In this document: in pieces, positions 1-5,502 of the stretch
How the letters are laid out: each line of letters opens with the position of its first letter
How positions within the stretch are numbered: position 1 is the stretch's first letter
IMG/VR virus record: IMGVR_UViG_3300042691_006550
Location: 1-21,783 of that record
Reading direction: 5' to 3' (one strand)
Length of the DNA stretch: 21,783 nucleotides
Source: a virus
The notes under the pieces: generated by a model
Told to the model about the DNA's origin: nothing
The model's input: the letters and a program-made list of their open reading frames with translations, nothing else
Databases searched by the model: none
Position numbers and translations under genes: made by a program

Positions 1-290
1 GTAATCGTCAGCAATACCTTGATGGTGTTGGACAGACATTCGGTGGAGCACGTACAACTCGTGTTCTCGGTGTCGATGTTATGGAAGTACCTTATTACCC
101 AGCAGATTATGTCGATTTGACATTCCCTGCAAACCGTGTTTGGGGCTTCCAGCGTGATATCACGGTAAACCGTGAGTACAAGCCAAAGAAGGATACAATT
201 GAATACACAGTATTCGTCCGCTTTGGTATTCAATGGGAAGAGCAGGATGCAGTTGCTTACGCAGATGCAGCCGTTGACCCAACTGCATAG
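1..290 (+). CDS. Major capsid protein, C-terminal part (5' end outside window)
   Basis: The reading frame is open from base 3 and ends at the TAG at 288-290, giving about 95 residues of a C-terminus. The mix of beta-strand sequence with aromatic and charged residues (FPANRVWGFQRDITVNREY, then YTVFVRFGIQWEEQDA) looks like the last P-domain and A-domain strands of an HK97-fold capsid protein. Position supports this: it lies directly before the connector and neck genes, where the capsid gene sits in nearly all siphovirus-type genomes. Codons are richer in CGT, GTC, CTC and TTC than in the following neck genes, as expected for the most abundant virion protein. A hairpin follows the stop. The identification is inference from family appearance and gene order; the N-terminal part, including any scaffold or delta domain, cannot be judged. 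Confidence 0.78.
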   Translation, partial: NRQQYLDGVGQTFGGARTTRVLGVDVMEVPYYPADYVDLTFPANRVWGFQRDITVNREYKPKKDTIEYTVFVRFGIQWEEQDAVAYADAAVDPTA

Positions 291-309
291 TTTGTAAAAA
301 CTAACCGAT

Positions 310-337
310 AAGGAGGGCAGGTAAAACTGTCCTCCTT
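310..337 (+). terminator. Hairpin after capsid gene, possible weak intrinsic terminator
   Basis: The 11-bp arms AAGGAGGGCAG (310-320) and CTGTCCTCCTT (327-337) pair with one G-T wobble around a 6-base loop. Only two Ts end the right arm and no long T-tract follows, so it would be a leaky terminator or an mRNA 3'-end stabiliser for the capsid message. The left arm contains an AAGGAGG ribosome-site-like sequence that the hairpin would hide. The next gene uses its own AGGAGA at 347-352. Confidence 0.6.
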
Positions 338-356
338 TATCACATTAGGAGAACAA

Positions 357-569
357 ATGTCATATCCAGGAAGTCCAACAGTAGATCATCAACACAGTGG
401 TGATGGATGTATTGCAGTTGGCGGTATAGGAACAATCATTAGTGGACCTAATGGAGTAATAACACAAAAATATGCTCTTGGTTGTATACCAACAGCAAAC
501 TTTGGAGAAAATGTAATTATCAGTGGAACTCCTTCTGGGGTGAAGAAACCACAAAGTTTATATAAATAG
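357..569 (+). CDS. Small Gly-rich virion-module protein, weakly PAAR-like
   Basis: A 70-residue protein starting at ATG 357 behind an AGGAGA ribosome site (347-352). I do not recognise it with certainty. It is rich in Gly, Ser, Ile and Val, has no membrane segment, and has the cadence of short beta strands separated by Gly turns (VGGIGTIISG, then GENVIISGTPSGVKK). Two His (11, 13) and two Cys (18, 43) could bind one metal ion. The phrasing 'IxSGxxxVxxxxxxxGxxxxAxxGxxxxISGxP' recalls PAAR-repeat proteins, which are metal-pinned spike tips, but that family is normally tied to contractile tails and this genome shows no sheath. Its position, between the capsid and the neck genes, would also suit a capsid decoration or minor head protein. 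It sits downstream of the capsid hairpin, so its expression depends on read-through. Confidence 0.6.
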   Translation: MSYPGSPTVDHQHSGDGCIAVGGIGTIISGPNGVITQKYALGCIPTANFGENVIISGTPSGVKKPQSLYK

Positions 570-576
570 GCATTTC

Positions 577-585
577 TGATATAAT
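577..585 (+). promoter_or_regulatory. Extended -10 promoter TGaTATAAT before neck genes
   Basis: TG at 577-578, one base, then a perfect TATAAT at 580-585, followed by AG. At the 17-bp spacing the -35 region reads TTTATA (557-562), a partial match to TTGACA. Transcription would start near 592, at the GGAGG ribosome site of the next gene, giving a very short leader. The same motif recurs at other gene boundaries in this window. Confidence 0.55.
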
Positions 586-601
586 AGCAGTGGAGGATAA
601 A

Positions 602-952
602 ATGGCAACAACAAAAGAAGTAGTAGAAAAATTCAATAAGATGACAGTACCACAATTAAAATCATATGCAAAGAAAAACGATATTGATGTATTTGGTGCA
701 ACAACAAAACTAGATTTACTAGAAGCAATTTTACCTTTTGTTCCTAGAGAAGATCATCAAGAAGTAAAGTCAGATACCGTTCAAGAAAAAATTGCGGTAT
801 TTTCAGAAAGAAACCTACATTGGAATGGCGTGGGGCAACTCCAAAGGGGTTATAATATTGTTACCAAGGAGGTATCCGAAAAATGGCTAAAGCATAAGGC
901 AGTGCGACTAGCAAAGCCTGAAGAGGTAGCCAAACATTACGGTAAAGTATAA
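602..952 (+). CDS. HeH/LEM (SAP-like) domain protein of the head-tail module
   Basis: A 116-residue protein. I chose ATG 602 because a clean GGAGG lies at 592-596, five bases upstream; the in-frame GTG at 590 would overlap that ribosome site. Residues 10-46 (FNKMTVPQLKSYAKKNDIDV and on to LLEAILPF) form a helix-extended-loop-helix pattern of the HeH/LEM/SAP type, with the typical 'T..QL..YA....I......K..LL.AI' spacing. Residues 62-116 are a separate C-terminal module with aromatic and basic residues (AVFSERNLHWNGVGQL, then EKWLKHKAVR). Proteins of this build are found between the capsid and connector genes of many siphophages, for example YqbF-type proteins, and their exact role is not settled. 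The stop overlaps the next start as TAATG, so translation of the connector is probably coupled to it. Confidence 0.72.
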   Translation: MATTKEVVEKFNKMTVPQLKSYAKKNDIDVFGATTKLDLLEAILPFVPREDHQEVKSDTVQEKIAVFSERNLHWNGVGQLQRGYNIVTKEVSEKWLKHKAVRLAKPEEVAKHYGKV

Positions 953-1944
953 TGCAGATCTTAAGACTCCCACCATATCCGCTCTCAATTACATATGATG
1001 TACCAGAGCCAAATACTGATTATATTTTGGTTATTAATGAGGGTACACGAAATGTAAATGATGTTACAGCAACTATAACATCTTCAGCAAGTTCTCAGAT
1101 CACATATATTCTTCCAGACATGTTTAATACATACGACGAGTCATATGCGCTGACAATTTATGATGCTGTTTATACTACTGCGTCTACAAGCGCAGAAGAA
1201 GGCGATATTGTGGTTGAAGATAATCTAGAGATTATGCGACCATATGTAGATCCAAGCACACTTGGAACAACAGCAACAGAAATTAAAGATTATACATATT
1301 ATGAGGGATTAGCAAGAGCAATTATTGATTCAATTGTTCCTGGAGGATTTTACTATGAAAGATCTTGGTATGAAACAATTGGAAATAATACAGACTTCAT
1401 GCCAGTTTGGGATAGAACATATTTAATTTTGAAGGCATATGAAAATAATCAACTTGTTTGGGATTATGATGACAATCCGCAAGCACAAGGAGATGGACAG
1501 TGGAACTACCTTTTAACAAAAGATAAAACTGCAATTATTAAAGACTGGACGCAACAATCAGATTCTTATATTCGTCAAGCAAGTTTTCCAAGAGGAGTAC
1601 CACTAGCATACTCTGATTCCGTATATATGTATGACTCAGAAGATAGCCCAAACACAATTGCTGTAGCACCAGGAGTAACATTCCCTATGGGATGGAACTA
1701 CTTGTTCCAATTGGCCACGGGATATAAAGTAGTCCCCTATGATATTAAAGATGCAATTCTAATGCTTATCGATGATTTAAAGTGTGGCAGATTAGAATAT
1801 CATAAGAGATATATTACAAACTATTCAACAGATCAATTTAAAGTTCAAGTAGACAAAGGATCTTTCTTTGGAACAGGCAATCTTTTAGTTGATAAAATCT
1901 TGGAGAAATATATAACCAACTTTGGTTCACCTGGAGTATTATAA
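952..1944 (+). CDS. Head-tail adaptor (first connector protein) with N-terminal beta domain
   Basis: A 330-residue protein starting at ATG 952, whose A overlaps the previous TAA. The C-terminal third (about residues 260-330) looks like the helical adaptor fold of SPP1 gp15 / HK97 gp6: 'VPYDIKDAILMLIDDLKCGR' followed by a Tyr-rich helix, a 'DQFKVQVDKGSFFGTGN' hairpin and a final helix 'LLVDKILEKY'. These proteins form the ring docked under the portal. The first 75 or so residues are beta-rich and Ig-like, starting 'PPYPLSITYDVPEP'. The middle (115-215) carries many aromatics and may be another structural insert. The protein is longer than the simple adaptors, which are roughly 100-150 residues, so it is best read as an adaptor with a decorated N-terminus. 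The next gene begins at its own stop codon (TAATG at 1942-1946). Confidence 0.72.
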   Translation: MQILRLPPYPLSITYDVPEPNTDYILVINEGTRNVNDVTATITSSASSQITYILPDMFNTYDESYALTIYDAVYTTASTSAEEGDIVVEDNLEIMRPYVDPSTLGTTATEIKDYTYYEGLARAIIDSIVPGGFYYERSWYETIGNNTDFMPVWDRTYLILKAYENNQLVWDYDDNPQAQGDGQWNYLLTKDKTAIIKDWTQQSDSYIRQASFPRGVPLAYSDSVYMYDSEDSPNTIAVAPGVTFPMGWNYLFQLATGYKVVPYDIKDAILMLIDDLKCGRLEYHKRYITNYSTDQFKVQVDKGSFFGTGNLLVDKILEKYITNFGSPGVL

Positions 1945-2393
1945 TGAATACCTGTGAAACCACAGACTTTATATATCCAATGAAAGCGGATATCTATTAT
2001 CCAATTATTACTCAAAATCAATATGGTCAACCAAATAAAGATTGGGTTTTTGATAGGACTGTAGTTTGTAATGCCACAACAGTAGGCGGGGCTGGAACTG
2101 ATGAATTAAAGCCAGAAGTATTTTTACAATATGATGGTAAATTAGTTGCACGATCTAAATCAGATATTCGTATTTCTGGTGATGGAGTTAATAATGCAGT
2201 CAGCAATATCTTAGTTACTAATATTAGAAATGCATCTGACACATTGATATATAAAGAAACCGCTGGACCTAGAGTTGGTCGTGGAACCATATATGAAGTT
2301 GGTACAATCGAACCTTTTATAAATCCATTTGGCAATATTGAATATTATAGAATGCTATGGCGTAGAACAGAAAATCAGGCAGTAGGTGACTAA
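1944..2393 (+). CDS. Head-tail stopper / head-closure protein
   Basis: A 149-residue, mostly beta protein with a GGAG ribosome site (about 1934-1937) and a TAATG overlap with the adaptor gene. The pattern fits the SPP1 gp16 / HK97-type stopper family: an opening strand (MKADIYYPIITQNQYGQPNK) followed by 'DWVFDRTVVCNATTVGG', a central 'SDIRIS' strand and a closing 'GNIEYYRMLWRR' strand. Stoppers ring the bottom of the connector and close the head channel until infection. Its place as the second gene after the adaptor is exactly where stoppers lie. The assignment rests on order and size more than on any catalytic motif. No transmembrane or signal sequence is visible. Confidence 0.68.
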   Translation: MNTCETTDFIYPMKADIYYPIITQNQYGQPNKDWVFDRTVVCNATTVGGAGTDELKPEVFLQYDGKLVARSKSDIRISGDGVNNAVSNILVTNIRNASDTLIYKETAGPRVGRGTIYEVGTIEPFINPFGNIEYYRMLWRRTENQAVGD

Positions 2394-3070
2394 TGAGGGT
2401 ATCATTAACAGTCAATAACTTTGAAAAACAATTAATAAATATTGCAGAATATTCTCTTGGTTTTATAGATGGTGTTAATAAAGGCAAAAAAGTATTTTTA
2501 GATAATTTAGGTAAAACAACTATTGCGGCTCTTGGAATGTATATAGATTCTGAAGCAAGATCAAACAGAAGTGCTTTACACCATGTGTATGAATGGTATC
2601 AAACTGGAAGTCCATCTGCAAGATTATTTGATATTGATTATACTGTTAGTAATCTTGGACTATCTGTTGGCTCTACTTTTAGACAGTCTAGAACAATCCA
2701 GACAAATAGTAATACACCATTTTATAACAAAGCAAGAATTATGGAAAATGGTGTTCCAGTTACTATTAAACCAAAAGCGAATTCTGTTTTAAGATTTTAT
2801 GAAGGTGGAGAAACCATTTTTGTTAAAAAGCCAATAACCGTAAGAAATCCTGGGGGAGAAGAAGTTCAAGGGTCTTTTGAAAGAGTTTTTGATCAGTTCA
2901 TGCAAAGATATTTTACTCAAGGATTTTTAAGAGCAAGCGGGCTATTTGATTATATAAAAAAGCCTAAAATATTTAAGCAAAATTTTGCAGCAGGGGCAAG
3001 GCAGGGTAGATCAAAGGGCGTCTCCACTGGATATAAATGGATTACCAATGCCAAGATTGAGGTAGAATAA
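2393..3070 (+). CDS. HK97 gp10-like neck / tail-completion protein
   Basis: A 225-residue protein starting at ATG 2393, which overlaps the stopper stop (TAATG), with AGGTGA as ribosome site just upstream. It begins with amphipathic helices (about residues 5-60, including 'KKVFLDNLGKTTIAALGMYIDSEARSN'), continues with a beta region around 'MENGVPVTIKPKANSVLRF' and 'GGETIFVKKPITVRNPGG', and ends with a helical part (SFERVFDQFMQRYF) and a basic tail. This helix-then-beta design is typical of the HK97 gp10 / Ne1 neck family that joins the stopper to the tail terminator. The 'IFVKKPITVRNPGG' phrase is one I associate with this family in phages of Gram-positive bacteria. The order adaptor, stopper, gp10-like, terminator is preserved here. 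Confidence 0.75.
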   Translation: MRVSLTVNNFEKQLINIAEYSLGFIDGVNKGKKVFLDNLGKTTIAALGMYIDSEARSNRSALHHVYEWYQTGSPSARLFDIDYTVSNLGLSVGSTFRQSRTIQTNSNTPFYNKARIMENGVPVTIKPKANSVLRFYEGGETIFVKKPITVRNPGGEEVQGSFERVFDQFMQRYFTQGFLRASGLFDYIKKPKIFKQNFAAGARQGRSKGVSTGYKWITNAKIEVE

Positions 3071-3074
3071 GATT

Positions 3075-3629
3075 ATGCCGTATGTATCTAAATTAACAGA
3101 CACATCTTTTCCACCTATATTTATAAATCAATATGTGGTAGAACAATTAAAAATGTTTGATATTTTAAGTGGGTTTGAACAAATGATTCCAATTTTTCCT
3201 ACTACTCCAACAAATATAGAAGACGTATTTAAGAACTACGTGGGAGCACCTGGAGTAGATGATCCATTACTAATTCAGTATGAAAGATTGATTAGATTTA
3301 GACCAACTCCATTTTATAGACACAAAAGAGAGCAGGTAGTCTACTATCTTTATTGTACAGATCTAAGCAAGATTACTGATGCACATAGAATCATTAGTGA
3401 TGCTTTAGATCGTGAAGACGCAGCAGCACAAGACGTAAACACTTACTGTGCCAGCGTTTCTCCTAAGACTGTTCCATTTAACATATATTTTCATAATATC
3501 AGGGTATATCAGGCAGATGAAACTAGGGATATTCTTGAGTTGGCCTCAGCCAGAACGGTATATGCAAATAAACTGATTATTGAGTACGACTATCATTCTA
3601 ATACCCCTCCAGACTACCCCTATAATTAA
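3075..3629 (+). CDS. Tail terminator protein
   Basis: A 184-residue protein at ATG 3075 with GAGGTAG (3059-3065) as ribosome site, five bases after the previous gene. Its size and position, immediately before the major tail protein, fit the tail terminator (lambda gpU / SPP1 gp17 type). That protein caps the finished tail tube and docks it to the neck. The sequence shows the mixed alpha/beta pattern of this fold: strands at 'REQVVYYLYCTD' and 'VPFNIYFHNIRVYQ', a long helix at 'KITDAHRIISDALDREDAAA', and a closing strand 'NKLIIEYDYHS'. The N-terminal stretch up to residue 75 contains an extended 'FILGF..MIPIFPTTPTNIEDVF'-like loop region that I cannot assign. The final residues run into the promoter region of the major tail gene. 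Confidence 0.7.
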   Translation: MPYVSKLTDTSFPPIFINQYVVEQLKMFDILSGFEQMIPIFPTTPTNIEDVFKNYVGAPGVDDPLLIQYERLIRFRPTPFYRHKREQVVYYLYCTDLSKITDAHRIISDALDREDAAAQDVNTYCASVSPKTVPFNIYFHNIRVYQADETRDILELASARTVYANKLIIEYDYHSNTPPDYPYN

Positions 3630-3635
3630 AAACAC

Positions 3636-3644
3636 TGTTATACT
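3636..3644 (+). promoter_or_regulatory. Extended -10 promoter TGtTATACT before major tail gene
   Basis: TG at 3636-3637, one base, then TATACT at 3639-3644, followed by TG. No recognisable -35 lies 16-18 bp upstream, so it would depend on the extended -10. It lies in the largest gap of the structural module, and the predicted start near 3651 would give a leader of roughly 55 bases for the major tail protein gene. Confidence 0.55.
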
Positions 3645-3669
3645 TGTGGTGAGGAAACCCGCCAAAAAC

Positions 3670-3689
3670 TTCATATAGATTCTATTGAA
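3670..3689 (+). promoter_or_regulatory. Leader hairpin just upstream of major tail protein ribosome site
   Basis: The left arm TTCA-ATAG (3670-3678, with T3674 bulged) pairs with CTAT-TGAA (3682-3689) around a 3-base loop. It ends three bases before AGAGGTGA (3693-3700), so it would leave the ribosome site open. A 5' hairpin like this could slow decay of a highly expressed message. The function is inferred from position only. Confidence 0.4.
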
Positions 3690-3705
3690 AGTAGAGGTGA
3701 AAAAT

Positions 3706-4341
3706 ATGGCATATACACGTGGTACATCGAATAATATTATCGTCGGTGCAGCCGCTTTCTTTATTGCAGATACAACATTGACAGCAGGCACACTACCAGC
3801 ATTTGATGCAAATGAGTCGTACAGAGATACTCTTTCCGATGATTTAGATTTTACAAATGTTGGCTATACCATGAATGGTCTTGAATTGCAGTTCCAACCA
3901 GACTTCGGTGAAGTACAGGTTGACCAACTTCTTGACGTTGCTAAACTATACAAGCAGGGAATGCAAGTAAATATGGCAACTGCTTTTGCTGAGGCTACCC
4001 TTGAGAATCTTCTCTTGGCCCTTGCTTACAGCGATTCTGAACTATCAGGAACAAAATCTACTTCAGCAGGACAAACTCTTAATCTCTCCGCAGGAGACAT
4101 TGGAGAATGCCCAGTTGAGCGTGGTATTGTTGCTGTAGGTCCTGGAACTGGAGATTGCGAAGACTCCGCATATGTTGAGCGTGTTTACGCTGCGTATCGT
4201 GCGCTCTCAATTGAGAACGTAACTGTATCCGCAAAGCGTGACGAACCATCAATGTTTGAGGTTTCCTTCCGTCTTCTTCCTGAAGATACTAGTGCTTCCT
4301 ACGGAAAACTTATTGACCGTACTTGGGCACCAGCATCATAA
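3706..4341 (+). CDS. Major tail (tube) protein
   Basis: A 211-residue protein. ATG 3706 is preferred because AGAGGTGA lies at 3693-3700; the in-frame TTG at 3685 falls inside the leader hairpin. The protein has the features of a siphovirus tube subunit: moderate size, beta-rich, acidic early region (DANESYRDTLSDDLDF), a 'GYTMNGLELQFQPDFGEVQVDQLL' stretch typical of major tail proteins, an alpha segment at 'AFAEATLENLLLALAY', and a C-terminal 'SMFEVSFRLLPED' strand. It has its own promoter-like element, a leader and a strong intrinsic terminator, so it behaves as a separate high-output unit. Codon choice is unlike that of the neck genes, with many CTT, CGT, GTT, TCC and GAC codons, matching the capsid gene and the short chaperone. 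Two to three Cys are present, with no obvious pairing. Confidence 0.85.
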   Translation: MAYTRGTSNNIIVGAAAFFIADTTLTAGTLPAFDANESYRDTLSDDLDFTNVGYTMNGLELQFQPDFGEVQVDQLLDVAKLYKQGMQVNMATAFAEATLENLLLALAYSDSELSGTKSTSAGQTLNLSAGDIGECPVERGIVAVGPGTGDCEDSAYVERVYAAYRALSIENVTVSAKRDEPSMFEVSFRLLPEDTSASYGKLIDRTWAPAS

Positions 4342-4359
4342 TAATCTAGTTTTAGATTA
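4342..4359 (+). other. Small AT-rich hairpin after major tail stop codon
   Basis: Seven-base arms TAATCTA (4342-4348) and TAGATTA (4353-4359) pair perfectly around GTTT, directly after the TAA of the major tail gene and four bases before the stronger terminator hairpin. It may act as a 3'-end barrier together with that terminator. It has no T-tract of its own. Confidence 0.4.
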
Positions 4360-4362
4360 ACG

Positions 4363-4392
4363 AAACCCGTCACATTCGTGTGGCGGGTTTTT
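4363..4392 (+). terminator. Strong intrinsic terminator behind major tail protein gene
   Basis: The 12-bp arms AAACCCGTCACA (4363-4374) and TGTGGCGGGTTT (4379-4390) pair with a single T-G wobble around a TTCG tetraloop. The right arm runs into a T-tract (4388-4392). GC-rich core, stable tetraloop and T-tract make this the clearest terminator in the window. It separates the major tail transcript from the chaperone genes. Confidence 0.88.
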
Positions 4393-4397
4393 CGTTA

Positions 4398-4406
4398 TGA
4401 TAGAAT
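4398..4406 (+). promoter_or_regulatory. Extended -10 TGaTAGAAT giving a leaderless start
   Basis: TG at 4398-4399, one base, TAGAAT at 4401-4406, then AG. It starts six bases after the terminator T-tract. Seven bases separate the -10 from the ATG at 4414, which is the normal distance from a -10 to the transcription start. The mRNA would therefore begin at or next to the start codon, and no ribosome site is present. Confidence 0.55.
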
Positions 4407-4413
4407 AGATAAA

Positions 4414-5109
4414 ATGGCTACAGAAATTTATAATAGTGATAATATTTTTTTAATTGACGGTACAGAGATATATCTTGTTCCATTAAAGATTAAATATCTA
4501 AGAGAATTTATGCAAAAATTTGACTTAGTAAAAGATGCAAAAGATGACTATGAGGCTATAGAAATCCTATCTGAATGTGCAAGAATATGTATGAAACAAT
4601 ATTATCCAAAAATATCAAAAACTGTATCAGACCTGCAAGACAATATGGATATGCCAACGGTATATAAAGTTATAGATATTGCTGCAGGTATAAAGATAAA
4701 TCAGGCATCAGATGAGACCGTAAAAGATCAAGCAAATAATAGTGGTACGTCATGGTCTGATTTAGATTTAGCAAAACTAGAATCTGAGGTATTTTTGCTT
4801 GGTATTTGGAAAGATTATTCCGAATTAGAAGAGTCATTATCAATGCCCGAACTGCTTGCTACTTTAAGTATAAAAAGAGAACTAGATTATTCTGAAAAAA
4901 AATTTTTGGCGGCAATACAGGGGGTAGATTTAGACAAACAATCTGGTCAAACTCGTGGCCAAAAAGAGTGGGAAGATATGAAGGCTAGAGTTTTTAGCAA
5001 AGGAAAGGCAACAGATAGTAATGATATTCTTGCTCTTCAGGGAGAGAATGCAAGAAAAGCAGGCTTTGGAATTGGAATGGGTATAGATTACGAAGATCTT
5101 AGAAATTAG
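4414..5109 (+). CDS. Long tail-assembly chaperone (G and T domains fused in frame)
   Basis: A 231-residue protein. ATG 4414 is chosen over the in-frame GTG at 4378, which lies inside the terminator hairpin. Residues 1-100 are the G-like domain, starting MATEIYNSDNIFLIDGTEIY, with 'LSECARICMKQY' and 'MDMPTVYKVIDIAAG'. Residues 113-231 are a T-like domain (SWSDLDLAKLESEVFLLGIW, then 'SLSMPELLATLS', 'KKFLAAIQGVDLD', 'KEWEDMKARVF', 'NDILALQG' and the C-terminal 'GFGIGMGIDYEDL'). In lambda-type systems this extension is made by frameshifting, but here it is encoded without any shift. The neighbouring gene at 5150 is a paralogue of the G domain alone. Chaperones of this kind coat the tape measure protein and recruit tube subunits. 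There is no ribosome site, Arg codons are nearly all AGA and TTA leucine is common, which points to low expression. Confidence 0.82.
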   Translation: MATEIYNSDNIFLIDGTEIYLVPLKIKYLREFMQKFDLVKDAKDDYEAIEILSECARICMKQYYPKISKTVSDLQDNMDMPTVYKVIDIAAGIKINQASDETVKDQANNSGTSWSDLDLAKLESEVFLLGIWKDYSELEESLSMPELLATLSIKRELDYSEKKFLAAIQGVDLDKQSGQTRGQKEWEDMKARVFSKGKATDSNDILALQGENARKAGFGIGMGIDYEDLRN

Positions 5110-5116
5110 TGTTTTA

Positions 5117-5125
5117 TGCTATAAT
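5117..5125 (+). promoter_or_regulatory. Extended -10 promoter TGcTATAAT before short chaperone
   Basis: TG at 5117-5118, one base, a perfect TATAAT at 5120-5125, then TG. No clear -35 is seen. Transcription would begin near 5132, giving a leader of about 17 bases that contains AGGAGG at 5140-5145. This would let the short chaperone be made independently of the long one. Confidence 0.55.
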
Positions 5126-5149
5126 TGAGATTAACCTATAGGAGGAAAA

Positions 5150-5473
5150 ATGGCAACAACAGTGCATGAGGAAAATACCCTCACGCTGATCGACGGAACA
5201 AAAATCAATGTTCGTCCCCTAAAAATCTCTCTTCTTCGTCCTTTTATGAAGAAGTTTGAAGGAGTTGGGGCAGTGGCGGAAGACAACGAAAAGTCAATGA
5301 CTCTTCTTGTCGAATGTGTTCAAATTGCAATGCAGCAATACAAGCCTGAATTGGCTGGAGATATTGCAAAGTTGGAAGAACTTCTTGACCTTCCAACAGT
5401 ATATAAGATCGTCGAAGCAGCGTCAGGTGTTAAACTTGCTGAAGTTTCAGATGTTCTAAATACAAGTATGTAA
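5150..5473 (+). CDS. Short tail-assembly chaperone (G-type), paralogue of the upstream gene
   Basis: A 107-residue protein at ATG 5150 behind AGGAGG (5140-5145, four bases from the ATG), among the best ribosome sites in the window. It aligns with residues 1-100 of the upstream chaperone with one gap and roughly 40 identities, including MAT at the start, 'LIDGT', 'PLKI', 'ECxxIxMxQYxP' and 'DxPTVYK'. It stops where the T domain would start; no slippery heptamer or downstream T frame is visible before the tape measure gene. It is therefore a stand-alone G protein, the form needed in large excess during tail assembly. Leucines are CTT/CTC/CTA/CTG/TTG with no TTA, and its arginines are CGT, the opposite of the long gene. 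The tape measure gene follows after 29 bases. Confidence 0.82.
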   Translation: MATTVHEENTLTLIDGTKINVRPLKISLLRPFMKKFEGVGAVAEDNEKSMTLLVECVQIAMQQYKPELAGDIAKLEELLDLPTVYKIVEAASGVKLAEVSDVLNTSM

Positions 5474-5502
5474 TGACAAGTTAATAAAGAAGGTGAAACC
5501 TA

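Noticed and set aside
590-601. GTG start for the HeH/LEM-like gene
   Set aside because: It overlaps the GGAGG that serves ATG 602 and lies only four bases after the -10, so it could not be on the transcript from that promoter.
360-655. Minus-strand open frames opposite the small Gly-rich gene
   Set aside because: No ribosome site on the minus strand, Cys- and Phe-rich low-complexity translations, and a well-formed + strand gene in the same place.
842-856. TATAAT at 851-856 as a promoter within the HeH/LEM-like gene
   Set aside because: It lacks the TGN extension and the following NG found at the other sites, has no -35, and is likely just Tyr-Asn-Ile codons.
867-894. Internal AAGGAGG followed by ATG GCT AAA GCA TAA inside the HeH/LEM-like gene, resembling a 4-codon gene start
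   Set aside because: The ribosome-site-like bases are explained by in-frame Lys-Glu-Val codons, and a four-residue product is unlikely. No conserved coding follows.
3685-3705. TTG start for the major tail protein
   Set aside because: It would lie in the leader hairpin with no ribosome site, while ATG 3706 has AGAGGTGA five bases upstream.
4378-4413. GTG start giving a 12-residue N-terminal extension of the long chaperone
   Set aside because: These bases form the terminator hairpin and promoter element, and the ATG at 4414 aligns exactly with the MAT start of the paralogue at 5150.
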